Shown: in pieces, positions 53,476 through 62,422 of the stretch
How the letters are laid out: every line of letters begins with the position of its first letter
Position numbering within the stretch: position 1 is the first letter of the stretch
Assembly: GCF_040256395.1 (NCBI RefSeq)
Contig: NZ_CP158297.1
Coordinates: 420,960-484,959 of the forward strand
Reading direction: 5' to 3'
DNA from: Deinococcus sonorensis KR-87
GTDB lineage: Bacteria > Deinococcota > Deinococci > Deinococcales > Deinococcaceae
Length of the DNA: 64,000 nucleotides
Notes under the pieces: model-generated
Databases searched by the model: none
Told to the model about the DNA's origin: nothing
What the model saw: only the letters and a program-made list of their open reading frames with translations
Translations under genes and position numbers: made by a program

Positions 53476-54678
53476 ATGACCGATCGACCAGAAGAGTCGA
53501 GCCCGCCCACCACCGACCTGGACCGTCGCCAGTTTCTGGGCCGGGCTGCCCTGGGACTCGTTGCCGCCACCCTGACGCCCGCGCTGGCCCAGTCGCTGGC
53601 CCCCACCGAGAAGCCCTCCACCCCGCCGGAAGAACGCTCGCCCCTCCCGGAAGACCAGCGCGTGGGCTACGCGATTATCGGGCTGGGCGCCATTTCGCTG
53701 GGGCAGATGATGCCTGCCATCCGCGAGTCGAAACGCTCCCGCATCACGGCGCTCGTGAGCGGCGACCCGGCGAAGGCGCGGAAGGTGGCGCAGCAGTACG
53801 GTGTGGACCCGTCCAGCATCTACACCTACGATACCTTCGACCAGATTCGCGACAACCCGGCGGTGCAGGCGGTCTACATTGCGCTGCCGAACAGCATGCA
53901 CCGGGAGTACACCGAGCGGGCCGCGCGCGCCGGCAAGCACGTCCTGACCGAAAAACCCATGACTGTGTCGCCAGAGGACGCGCAGGCCATGATTGATGCC
54001 TGTGCACGCGCCGGCGTGAAACTGATGGTGGCGTACCGCGCGCACTTTGAGCCGCGCCACGTGGAGGCGGCCCGGCTCACGCAGGCGCACGCGTTCGGGC
54101 GACCCAAAATCATTCAGGGTGAGTTCGTGCAGAACATGGGCGACCCGGAACAGTGGCGCCTGAAGCGGGCGCTGGCCGGCGGGGGCGCCCTGCCGGACAT
54201 CGGTCTGTACCCGCTCAATTTCGCCAGCTACGTGCTGAACGAGCAGCCGAGTTCGGTGGTGGCGAACATCTACAGCACGCCCGGAGACCCGCGCTTCCGG
54301 GAGGTGGAGGAGTCGGTGGGCTTCAGCCTGCGCTTCCCCAGCGGCGTGCTGGCGCAGATCAGCACCAGCTACGGGGCGCACCGCTCGGGCCGCTTCCGGG
54401 TCATGAGCGAGCGTGGCTGGACGGACCTGAACCCAGCCTTCCAGTACGAGGGCAACCAGTTGTCGGTGGGGCGTCGGGTGGGTCAGCAGGAGGGCACTGA
54501 GCAGCGCACCGTCGAGAACAAGAACCAGTTCACGCTGGAGGTGGACCACTTCTCTCAGGCGGTCCGAGAGCACACGCCCCTCAAGACGCCAGGCGAGATG
54601 GGTCTGCAGGATCACAGGATCATGGCCGCCATCTACCGCAGCGCCCAGGAGGGCCGGTCCATCCCGTTGGATGGCTAG
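53476..54678 (+). CDS. Tat-exported Gfo/Idh/MocA oxidoreductase
   Basis: 400 aa. A twin-arginine signal (RRQFLGRAALGLVAATL, residues ~16-32) indicates export of the folded, cofactor-bound enzyme, as in glucose-fructose oxidoreductase. NAD(P) motif GLGAISLGQMMP, then ALVSGDPAKA, the conserved EKPMTV, and DIGLYPLNFASYVL with the catalytic-site Asp/Tyr. Probably a sugar or sugar-derivative oxidoreductase of the periplasm or envelope. GAGG precedes the ATG; upstream residues in frame are not protein-like. Confidence 0.9.
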   Translation: MTDRPEESSPPTTDLDRRQFLGRAALGLVAATLTPALAQSLAPTEKPSTPPEERSPLPEDQRVGYAIIGLGAISLGQMMPAIRESKRSRITALVSGDPAKARKVAQQYGVDPSSIYTYDTFDQIRDNPAVQAVYIALPNSMHREYTERAARAGKHVLTEKPMTVSPEDAQAMIDACARAGVKLMVAYRAHFEPRHVEAARLTQAHAFGRPKIIQGEFVQNMGDPEQWRLKRALAGGGALPDIGLYPLNFASYVLNEQPSSVVANIYSTPGDPRFREVEESVGFSLRFPSGVLAQISTSYGAHRSGRFRVMSERGWTDLNPAFQYEGNQLSVGRRVGQQEGTEQRTVENKNQFTLEVDHFSQAVREHTPLKTPGEMGLQDHRIMAAIYRSAQEGRSIPLDG

Positions 54679-54898
54679 ACCTGTCAGCACAACCGGGCGG
54701 TGGCTGGGCGCGGCTGCACGATGTGGCGGCGCTCCTGCCGATCGCCCGGGCCGCGACTGCCCGGAACGCGGCTTCCGACGGCGGCCGTTCGCCCCGCAGG
54801 TTCAGGCGGTGCGTGACCGTCCAGCTCCACGGCCCGGCGGTGACCGGCGGTGGGTGGTCCACCTGGTCGACGTCCAGAGGCATCAAAGTGTGTGCCAT
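54620..54898 (-). CDS. Small hypothetical protein, overlapping the Gfo/Idh gene end
   Basis: 92 codons starting MAHTLMPLDVDQVDHPPPVT with strong GC3 bias throughout the first 75 codons; the last ~20 codons are antisense to the end of the Gfo/Idh gene. No family recognised. It may be a short gene with a displaced stop. Confidence 0.4.
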   Translation of the reverse strand: MAHTLMPLDVDQVDHPPPVTAGPWSWTVTHRLNLRGERPPSEAAFRAVAARAIGRSAATSCSRAQPPPGCADRSSHPTGWTGPPGRCGRWRP

Positions 54899-55820
54899 CA
54901 GCCGTCCGGAAACAGATGTTGGGTGCAGCAGGTGAGCCTTCTTTCCGTCTGCCCCGGTCAGGTCAGCATTGGATGCGTGGTCTTCGGCGGCTCAACCTGA
55001 GACGGCGCTGCATGGTGACTTTGGGAGCTGTGCCGGGTGTGCCTGCCCGAGGACCGTCAGCGTACCGGGGCCAGTGGCAGCATCCACCCGCCGAAGCCGC
55101 CCGCTTTTGGACAGGCTAGGTGGGTATGGCGTGCACCTGGGATGCGTCCTGACGGGCGGGGCTCGGTGGCCGGTGAGCCGAGTCCGCCTCTCCCCTCTCG
55201 GACCGCCGCGCCGATGACTGCAGGACAGGGGTGGACCTGTGGACGGCTCTGGTCGCCGCGATGCATGGCCATGCGCTGAGCGGAATGGTAGAGCGCTCTG
55301 TACTCGTCGCCTGTACGTGGCGTCTCCTCGTCCGGCCTGCCACCGGGCGGGTCAAGTCATGGAGGTCGGGCCGCTGCAGCGACGCCTCACAGGTTTCCAG
55401 CGCAGGTTCACGCCGGCGGCCTCATATGTAGGGTGGTGCTGCGCACTGAGAGTTCCGTGCTGGGCATCTGTGGCGTCAGTTGACGGTTCAGCGGGCTCAC
55501 CGGAGTGGCCAGCGCGGCAGTTCGTGGTGGCGACGGTCACCTGCCGAATCCGCTTGACGGCCTGGATGTTCCCTCGGCCGGGTCAGGGCTTCTGGAGCCT
55601 TCCTCTGCTGTGCACTCAGGGGCGTCTTGAGCATCAGCGGCCTACGGTTCATCCAGCGTCATGACATGAGGCGGCTGAAGATGCACTTCGGCCGGCAACG
55701 CGACAGGAGGGTACGCCTCACTTTTATTTGCCACCAGAGCCGGGAGCGGACGCATAAGCCTGCTCATCGCGGCCTGACGCGCTGAAGATAACTGCTGGAT
55801 GGCTGGGCACACTTTCAAAG
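54899..55820. other. 0.9-kb region without a supported gene
   Basis: Both strands have short frames only, with no domain or start signals. The composition turns AT-richer from about 55720 as the partition repeats begin. Confidence 0.4.
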
Positions 55821-55825
55821 GTATG

Positions 55826-56170
55826 AAATTTCAGCTGTGCATAATTTCGTGTATTTATGTCGGTGGTGGGTGTTGTACGGATGGGCTGGGTGGTGTCGGT
55901 CTGTGCCAGATGGTCTTGGTGTTCGCCCAATCCCACTTTTGCAGATACGTAATTTCAGCGGTGCGAAAGAGACAGCATCCTGTTGTTTGGGGCTATTCCG
56001 TGTTGTGCCCACCCGCACCTCATCGAGCTCTAAGTGCCGGTGTTTGTCTGGACGTACTTTCGTACATAAATAATTTCAGCTGTGCACAATGCTAAGGCGA
56101 TGTTGTTCTATACATTCATACGCGCGGAATTACAGTTGTGCAAAATTGCATATTTTCAGCTGTTCAGCCA
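55826..56170. repeat. AT-rich partition-site repeats (putative parS)
   Basis: Five related ~20-bp repeats of AAATTTCAGCTGTGCATAAT type at 55826, 55950, 56071, 56127 and 56151, the last overlapping the small ParB-like gene's stop. The sixth, GTATGAAATTTCAG, lies on the other strand at 57092-57105 beyond parA. They stand out in GC-rich DNA and flank the parA operon, so they are candidate centromere or operator sites. Confidence 0.6.
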
Positions 56171-56428
56171 GGCGTCCAGCAGCTCGTTGAGCAGCTCCGA
56201 CACCTCCTTGTCCTCGTCAAGCAGGCGCTTGCGAGCAGCGCGGTACGTCTGGCTCCTAAGGAGCACGGTGACCTGCTGGTAATTGGGATCTGAGCGCTTG
56301 CCCGGAGGACGGCCGACCTTCCTGGTCGAGGCTGTCGGCTCAGCCGGCAGGGGAGAGGGGGCCTCCTCCTGCGGGAGCTCCGTCTGTCGCTGCTCTCGCA
56401 TGGCCCGGAGGTTGGCAAACTTGCTCAT
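56156..56428 (-). CDS. Small ParB-like plasmid partition protein
   Basis: 90 aa. Basic, flexible N-terminus (MSKFANLRAMREQRQTELPQ; STRKVGRPPGKR) followed by VTVLLRSQTYRAARKRLLDE and a Leu-rich helix ending ELLNELLDAWLNS. This is the layout of small ribbon-helix-helix DNA-binding partners of type Ib ParA proteins. Its ATG overlaps the parA stop (ATGA), so the two are co-translated. It probably binds the flanking AT-rich repeats. Confidence 0.7.
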   Translation of the reverse strand: MSKFANLRAMREQRQTELPQEEAPSPLPAEPTASTRKVGRPPGKRSDPNYQQVTVLLRSQTYRAARKRLLDEDKEVSELLNELLDAWLNS

Positions 56429-57030
56429 CCGCCGACCGCCGCGACGATTTCCCGCGCCGCCGCTTCGTAATCCAGCCACGCGGTCTTGGCCGCCCGGTTT
56501 CCACGCACGTCCCGAACCGGAACGCCCTGTGCCGACGCGTGCCGAAACGCGGCCGAATAGCGGACCGAGGCGCGCATGACCGGCAGTCCTTCGGCTTCCA
56601 GGGCCACGCGCGCCTCCTGGCCGTCCCGTGATGGGGGAGGTGGCAGCATCGTGAGGAGCACCCGGTACTGACCGCCGAGTTGCTGCAGCGCTTCGGTGGT
56701 CTGCAGCAGGGCGTCCAGGCTCATGGCCTCCGGATTGGTCGGCAACACCAGCAGGTCACAGCCGCCCACCAGGTCCTTGAGCTCGTCGGGTGTGGGCCGA
56801 GCGCCGGTATCGATTACGATGTGCTCGTACTGCCGGCTGAACTTCATCGCCTGCCCTTCCGGAATCACCTGGAAGGGCAGGCCACCCTGGCTGGCCCACA
56901 ACGTCGCGCTGCGGTTTGCATCGCCATCGACCAGCATCGTGGGGGCCAGGGTCTGCAGATACGTCGCCAGGTGAATGGCCGTGGTGCTTTTTGAAATGCC
57001 GCCCTTGTAGCCGGCCACGGTAATGATCAT
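56425..57030 (-). CDS. parA: ParA family partition ATPase
   Basis: 201 aa, short ParA without an N-terminal HTH (type Ib). Deviant Walker A is KGGISKST, Walker A' MLVDGDANRSA, Walker B HIVIDTGARPT, then LLVLPTNPEAMSLDALLQT. ATP-dependent, nucleoid-binding motor for plasmid segregation. The leaderless start at 57030 has TACAGT 7 nt upstream. Confidence 0.92.
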   Translation of the reverse strand: MIITVAGYKGGISKSTTAIHLATYLQTLAPTMLVDGDANRSATLWASQGGLPFQVIPEGQAMKFSRQYEHIVIDTGARPTPDELKDLVGGCDLLVLPTNPEAMSLDALLQTTEALQQLGGQYRVLLTMLPPPPSRDGQEARVALEAEGLPVMRASVRYSAAFRHASAQGVPVRDVRGNRAAKTAWLDYEAAAREIVAAVGG

Positions 57031-57037
57031 GTCGCTT

Positions 57038-57043
57038 ACTGTA
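57038..57043 (-). promoter_or_regulatory. -10 element of leaderless promoter (parA)
   Basis: TACAGT on the minus strand, 7 nt before the parA ATG. The repeat at 57092-57105 lies about 50 bp upstream, placed for autoregulation. Confidence 0.55.
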
Positions 57044-57091
57044 CTCGACTTTCACAATGTCGAAATTCTGTAATTCTGCACATGCAAAAGA

Positions 57092-57105
57092 CTGAAATTT
57101 CATAC
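57092..57105 (-). repeat. Partition repeat upstream of parA
   Basis: GTATGAAATTTCAG on the minus strand, 14 bp identical to the repeat at 55822-55835. GCAGAATTACAG nearby (57069-57080, minus strand) also resembles the repeat at 56127. Confidence 0.55.
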
Positions 57106-57316
57106 AGGGGAGAGGGGAGACCTCGTCTCGACGTCAGCCGACCGAACGAGCCCCGAAGCTGAAGGAGCGACGGGACCCGTCTTGGCCTCATCCTCGCCCA
57201 CTCCACCTTCGCGTGCTGGTCCAGAACAAGAGCAGTCCTCGTCCACATGGAGCGGGTCCAATCCCCTTCACCCACCCGAGCCGAATGGAAGGCACCGTCG
57301 ATCAGATGAATCGCCC

Positions 57317-57876
57317 TCAGCGCGCGGAGAGGGCCAGGCAGAGATGCAGGGCCGCGTCCAGGTTCAGCAGCCCCGCTGGCGCCGGTCCACCCGCCACTCG
57401 CGTGAAGCGCACGGTGCGGATCTGCTCCGAAGGCTCTCGTCGAGCAGGGTGTCGGCGGCTCGATGCACCCAGAAGTCGTAACGGCGGCTCACGTTGCTGG
57501 TCATGGGCCCGACCATGATGCCCCCAGCCACGAACCGCTCCACGGTGCGGTTCTGACGCTCGGCGCTGACGATGATGGCGGCGCGGCGCCTGCTCGCCTC
57601 ACTGGGGCGGCATCAAGGTCGACCCGGGAGCGGTCGCCGCGGCGCGTCCGCGCGGATTTCCACGCGCCGCGTCCCGGAGGGCTGCCTCACCACCGGCCAC
57701 TTCGGAGGCGGTTCAGCGAACGAGCGCTCCAGGTCCCGGTCATGAAGCAGCTGAGGGGCCTGCGCCACCACGTCCGGGCGGAGGCGCAAACCACGCCCTT
57801 CCTGGTATAGAGCGAGTAACTCCGGCGGGCACGCATTGAGACCGCTCCTGATCGCCCCAGCGGCGAGACGCCTTCT
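57317..57876 (-). pseudogene. Decayed gene of unknown function
   Basis: Read on the minus strand, one frame gives coherent protein: GLNACPPELLALYQEGRGLR, APQLLHDRDLERSFAEPPPK and GTRRVEIRADAPRRPLPGRP, then TGA at 57613-57615. The same frame resumes as AAIIVSAERQNRTVERFVAG, GIMVGPMTSNVSRRYDFWVH and RAADTLLDES, and after one missing base near 57437 finishes EQIRTVRFTRVAGG ... LHLCLALSAR-stop at 57317. No start codon is left, and no single segment is long enough to be obvious. I do not recognise the family. Confidence 0.55.
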
Positions 57877-58048
57877 CTAGAAGATCAGCGGAAGCACAGT
57901 GGAGCAACACGAGTGCCCTGATCGGTGCAGGAAACGGCTCCATTGAGAGGGTGGTGCGGCGAGCGCCAGATCGTCGCGGCCTGACCTCGCCCCCTTCCCC
58001 TTGTCTCGTTCGGTCCACTGCCTGGGCGTCCTTGCCCCGGTGTGGGGC

Positions 58049-61000
58049 TCAGGACCGCTGGCCGCGCTCGTCGTCGACGGCACGCCGCGCCGGACGCGGG
58101 CGCGTGCCACCTGGCGTGGGACGCCCTTCCAGTTCGGCCAGCACCAGCGCCACCGCCCGCTCCAGTTGCGGATCGTGTCCGTCGGCCACCGCCCTGGGCG
58201 TCAGCTCGACCTCGATGTCCGGAGCAACCCCTTCGTTCTCCACTTCCCAGGCCCCCTCCGGACTGAAAATCGCCAGCCGCGGTGAGGTGACGGTGCCGCC
58301 GTCCCGCAGGGCCGGGTAATCGTAAATGCCGATCAGGCCGCCCCAGGTGCGTTTGCCCACCACCGGGCCCAGGCCACGCCGCCGAAAGAACAGCGGCAGC
58401 GCGTCCCCACCCGACCCGGCCAGCTCATTGATCACCATCGCTTTCGGGCCGGGAATCGAGGCGTTCGGGCTGGCGAACGGATGCCCTTCGCGGGTCGCCC
58501 AGTAGCTCAGCAGCGGCCGGTCCAGCAGGTCGACCACGTAATCCGCCACCGAGCCGCCACCGTTGAAGCGCTCGTCCAGCACCACGCCCTGCTTGCCGAG
58601 CTGAGAGAAGTAGTCGCGGTTGAAGGCGTCGTAGCCCCATTTGGCCGTGTCGGCCATGTAGATGTACGCCACCCGGCCCGCACTGAGCGCGTCGACCCGC
58701 CGCCGGTTGTCTTCCACCCACGACCAGTGCCGCAGCCGCACCTCGCTGTCGACGGGCCGCACCGTGACCGTGCGGGCGTCCGCGTCGTCCGGCGTCGGGG
58801 AGACGCGCAGCTGCGTCACCCGGTCGGCCGTCTGCGCGAACAGTTCGTAGACGCTCTGGTCGCTGCGCAGCGGGCGGCCATTGACGGCCAGCAGGTACTC
58901 CCCCGGCCGCACGTTCACGCCCGGCTCGGTCAGCGGCGCGCGCAGTTCCGGGCGCCAGTTGAGGCCCTGATAGATGCGGCTGATCCGGTAGTGCGCGCCC
59001 TCCACCTCGAAATCGGCGCCCAGCAGGCCGGTGCGTTCCGGCACGGCCTTGGGCACGTCGCCGCCGCCGACGTAGGCGTGTCCGGCCACCAGTTCCCCCG
59101 CCAGCTCGGCCAGCAGGAAGTTCAGGTCCTCGCGGTGCCCCAGGTGCGCCAGAAATGGCCGGTAGCGCTCGGCCACCTGCGCCCAGTCCAGCCCGTGCAT
59201 GTCCGCGTCGTAGAAGTAGTCGCGGTGGATGCGCCAGGCCTCCTGGAACATCTGGCCCCACTCGGCCAGCGGGTCCACGCGCAGCACCGCGCCGCTCAGG
59301 TCCAGCTGGCCGTCCTCGGGCGTGGGCGCGGCCTCGACCGGCACGATGGCGTAGCGGGTGGGCGTGCCGCTGGCGTACAGCAGCTTCCGCCCGTCGGCAC
59401 TGACCCAGGCGTCCTGAACCCGCTCCAGGAACAGCGTGCTGGTCCGTGTCTTCACGTCGTAGCAGTGCAGCGCGAAGTGCTCCGGGCCTTCTGGCACGTC
59501 GTCCTGGCGCGCGGGGCGTTCCAGGTAGAACAGGCGGCCCTGCGCGACCTGCAGCCGGCGGTAATCTCCGGGCGGCGTCGGCAGGGCCAGGATGCGCTGA
59601 GACAGCCCGTCCAGGTCCACCCGCACCGGCTCCGGCGCGGCGGGACCGTCCGGCGACGCGGGGTCCACCGCGCCGCCTGGGGTGGGTGCCGGGCGTTCCT
59701 CGTCACTCTCCGGAGCGAGGGGCGACGGATCGATGTGCCGCAGCACCGCGACGTACAGGTGACGGCGGACCCGCCGTTCGTACGACGACATGTCGAGCCA
59801 GCCGGTATTCAGGCCGTAATTGACGCTCGCGGCGAAGTACAGCAGCCGTCCGTCCGGGCTGAAGCGGGCGCTGACCGCGTCGCTGGTCCCGTCGCTCAGC
59901 TGATGCGCCTCCCCGCGGGCGAGGTCGTACAGGTACACGGCCCGCAGGTGGTTGGGCAGGCGCTTGGTGTACGCGAGCCACTGGCTGTCCGGGGACCACG
60001 CCGGGTCGAGGCTGCGCTCCGGGTGGTCGTACGTGTCGGTGTCCAGCCGCGTGACCTCCCCGCTGTCCAGCTGCACCACCGAGAGGTTCAGGGCCTTGTC
60101 GGTCAGCGCGATCCGCGTTCCGTCCGGCGACCACAGCGGCGCGTGGTAGAAGGTGGGCCCCGGCAGGGGATAGCGGCGCTGCACCGCGCCCAGCTGATCG
60201 GCGACCACCAGCCGGTACTCGCCGCCTTCGTCTGACAGGTAGGCGACCGCGCGCCCATCCGGCGACCACGCCGGGTCTCGGCACACCACCGCGGAGTTGC
60301 TGGTCAGCATCCTCACGTCGCCCTTGCTGGCCGGCACCGTGAAGATCTCGCCGCGCGCCGCGAAGACCGCCCGCACCCCGGTCGGGGAGAGCCCGCTGGC
60401 CGTGATGAACTCCGCGGCCGGTACCTGGCGCACCTGCGTGGCGGGCCGGTCCGCGGCCAGTGAGATGTGCAGCGCCCGGCCGTGATCCACGCCCGGCGTG
60501 AGCAGGTGCAGGCGCCCCCCCTGCTCGTACACCAGCCGGTCCGGTCCCCCCGAGAGCCAGCGCACGTCGAAGTCCTCGTGGTGGGTGACCGGCGTGACGG
60601 TGCCCGAGGGTTCGTCGTACTGGAACACATTCACGGTGCCGAGCCGGTCCGACAGGAAATACAGCGTGTCCCCGAGCCAGCAGGGAAAGCTGTCGGTGGC
60701 GTTCTCGTGCGGTACCCTTTGTTGCTCGAGGGTTTCGAGGTCCAGCACCCAGATCGGGACGGTCATGCCGCCCCGGTACCGTTTCCAGCTCCACCACGGC
60801 TCCCCGAAGGGCGTGTACGCGAGGCGGCGGCCGTCACGCGTGATGGCCCCACGGGCCGCCATCGGCAGGGGCAGCACGTCCGGATGGCCCGCGTCCGGAG
60901 CCAGGGTGTACAGCTGCTGAACCCGGCCACTCACCGACCCGCGCGACGAGGCGAACAGCACCCGGCCGTCCGGCGTCCAGCCGCGCACCAGATCGTCGCC

Positions 61001-61276
61001 GGGATGGAAGGTCAGGCGCCTGGGCCGGCCGCCCGCCACCGGGATCACGTACACGCTCATGCTGCCCGCCGCGGAACTGGAGTACGCCAGGAACTGGCCG
61101 TCCGGGGAGAAGGCCGGCGCCACGGTGGACCCGTTCGCGGCCGTGAGGCGCCGGGGCTGGCGGCCCTCCAGGTCGGCAATCCAGAGGTCCCCGGCGTACA
61201 CGAACGCGAGGTGCTGCGAGCTGATGGCCGGATGCCGGAGGAGCAGCGTCTCGGTGGCGGGAGCGTCGACGGACAT
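58049..61276 (-). CDS. Tricorn-type S41 protease with propeller domains
   Basis: 1075 aa. Residues ~1-500 are WD40/PD40 propeller repeats (FSPDGQFLAYSS, WSPDGRAVAYLSDE, WSPDGTRIALTD, WSPDSQWLAYTK). Then a PDZ-like region (NVRPGEYLLAVNGRPL) and the C-terminal S41 peptidase. Catalytic Ser is in INELAGSGGDALPLFF (~950) and the His in ELVAGHAYVGGGD. Tricorn proteases degrade oligopeptides left by the proteasome or Lon/Clp. An Asp/Glu-rich linker (~540-560) is poorly conserved. Start at 61276, with TCTAAT 6 nt upstream. Confidence 0.92.
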   Translation of the reverse strand: MSVDAPATETLLLRHPAISSQHLAFVYAGDLWIADLEGRQPRRLTAANGSTVAPAFSPDGQFLAYSSSAAGSMSVYVIPVAGGRPRRLTFHPGDDLVRGWTPDGRVLFASSRGSVSGRVQQLYTLAPDAGHPDVLPLPMAARGAITRDGRRLAYTPFGEPWWSWKRYRGGMTVPIWVLDLETLEQQRVPHENATDSFPCWLGDTLYFLSDRLGTVNVFQYDEPSGTVTPVTHHEDFDVRWLSGGPDRLVYEQGGRLHLLTPGVDHGRALHISLAADRPATQVRQVPAAEFITASGLSPTGVRAVFAARGEIFTVPASKGDVRMLTSNSAVVCRDPAWSPDGRAVAYLSDEGGEYRLVVADQLGAVQRRYPLPGPTFYHAPLWSPDGTRIALTDKALNLSVVQLDSGEVTRLDTDTYDHPERSLDPAWSPDSQWLAYTKRLPNHLRAVYLYDLARGEAHQLSDGTSDAVSARFSPDGRLLYFAASVNYGLNTGWLDMSSYERRVRRHLYVAVLRHIDPSPLAPESDEERPAPTPGGAVDPASPDGPAAPEPVRVDLDGLSQRILALPTPPGDYRRLQVAQGRLFYLERPARQDDVPEGPEHFALHCYDVKTRTSTLFLERVQDAWVSADGRKLLYASGTPTRYAIVPVEAAPTPEDGQLDLSGAVLRVDPLAEWGQMFQEAWRIHRDYFYDADMHGLDWAQVAERYRPFLAHLGHREDLNFLLAELAGELVAGHAYVGGGDVPKAVPERTGLLGADFEVEGAHYRISRIYQGLNWRPELRAPLTEPGVNVRPGEYLLAVNGRPLRSDQSVYELFAQTADRVTQLRVSPTPDDADARTVTVRPVDSEVRLRHWSWVEDNRRRVDALSAGRVAYIYMADTAKWGYDAFNRDYFSQLGKQGVVLDERFNGGGSVADYVVDLLDRPLLSYWATREGHPFASPNASIPGPKAMVINELAGSGGDALPLFFRRRGLGPVVGKRTWGGLIGIYDYPALRDGGTVTSPRLAIFSPEGAWEVENEGVAPDIEVELTPRAVADGHDPQLERAVALVLAELEGRPTPGGTRPRPARRAVDDERGQRS

Positions 61277-61282
61277 GCCTGC

Positions 61283-61288
61283 ATTAGA
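61283..61288 (-). promoter_or_regulatory. -10 element of leaderless promoter (S41 protease)
   Basis: TCTAAT on the minus strand, 6 nt before the ATG at 61276. Confidence 0.45.
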
Positions 61289-61405
61289 CACCATGGCCAG
61301 CGTCTCCCGGCGAGACGTGGGGGTGGCCCGGACCCGGCCGGCACGGCGGCCACCGAACCCTTCGGCCCCGGGCCGCGCTGCCGCCCGCCTGCGCCGGATG
61401 ACCGT

Positions 61406-62320
61406 TCACCGCGCGGCTGGGGCCGTCCCTTCCGCCTGGATCGGGGCAGGGGGCCGGGCTCTGGGCGGCACGTCGGATGCCGCCAGCCAGATCAGGCGCA
61501 GGACCGCCTGCGTGGCGGCCGGCACCTCCGGGCGGGTGACGGTGCCGTAGGTGCGTTGAACCGGCCAGGGGAGCGGGTGAACGCGGACGCCCTCCGGCAC
61601 GTTGCTCAGCGCGAGGGACGGCAGAATCGCGAAGCCGAGCTGGCCGGCCACCAGCGCGAAAATGGCGTGCTCGGTCGCGAGGCTGAACGCCGGGGTGAGC
61701 CGCACGCCGTGGCGGGCCAGGGCGCCGGGCACCTGCCGGTCGTGCGGGTCACCCAGGTGAATGTACGGGCGGGACCACACGTCCTCGGTGTTCCATCCGG
61801 CCGGCGTGACCAGCAGGTAGGGGTCGGCGCCCAGGGTTCGCACCGAGAGGCCCTGGGTCGGCCACACCTGCGTGAGGCCGATGTCCGCTTCGCCGCGCTG
61901 CACCGCTTCGTAGACGGCGGGGCGGTCGAGGTGCGCGTCGTTGACCTGGACCTGGACGCCGGGCAGCTGCGCCTGCACGAGGGTCAGGACGCGCGGGATC
62001 AGGTGGCGGGCGAGGCTGGGGAAGCTCGCGACGCGCACGACGCCGCTCAGCAGCGTCTCGGCGCGGGCCGCGGCCTCGAATGCCTGAAGCTGGACCAGCA
62101 GCTGCTCCGCCATCGGCAGCAGCCGCTCGCCCGCGGCCGTCAGCACCGCCCCACGCTGGCCCCGGTGCAGCAGCGTCACGCCCAGGTGCGCCTCGAGGTG
62201 GCGTAGCGCGTGGCTGACCGCCGACTGGGTGAGGTCCAGCTCGACGGCCGCGCCGCTCACCCGGCCGGTCCGGACGGTCGCGACAAAGGCCCGCAGTTGC
62301 GTCAGCGTCAGAGCACCCAT
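61406..62320 (-). CDS. LysR family transcriptional regulator
   Basis: 304 aa. N-terminal winged helix (LTLTQLRAFVATVRTGRVSG; LDLTQSAVSHALRHLEAHLG; LLHRGQRGAVLTAAGERLL) and a C-terminal periplasmic-binding-like effector domain. Divergent from the RocB-like peptidase gene, 102 bp away, which it most likely activates. Confidence 0.9.
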   Translation of the reverse strand: MGALTLTQLRAFVATVRTGRVSGAAVELDLTQSAVSHALRHLEAHLGVTLLHRGQRGAVLTAAGERLLPMAEQLLVQLQAFEAAARAETLLSGVVRVASFPSLARHLIPRVLTLVQAQLPGVQVQVNDAHLDRPAVYEAVQRGEADIGLTQVWPTQGLSVRTLGADPYLLVTPAGWNTEDVWSRPYIHLGDPHDRQVPGALARHGVRLTPAFSLATEHAIFALVAGQLGFAILPSLALSNVPEGVRVHPLPWPVQRTYGTVTRPEVPAATQAVLRLIWLAASDVPPRARPPAPIQAEGTAPAAR

Positions 62321-62340
62321 GAATGAAATTCATGTTACTT
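62319..62340. promoter_or_regulatory. Putative LysR operator
   Basis: ATGAA-A-TTCAT (62323-62333) is a near-perfect palindrome overlapping the lysR start region, with a minus-strand TAACAT box alongside. Position fits LysR autoregulation and divergent control of the peptidase gene. Confidence 0.45.
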
Positions 62341-62422
62341 GAGCGTGGGTGAGTTGATGCACCACGCCCGTCCCTGGGCTGCGTACCGTGACAGGCACCG
62401 TGCTGCACCGACGGAGGTCCCT

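Noticed and set aside
58481..62206. Long + strand frames across the S41 protease and LysR genes
   Set aside because: Antisense shadows; low-complexity Arg/Val/His-rich sequence without domains.
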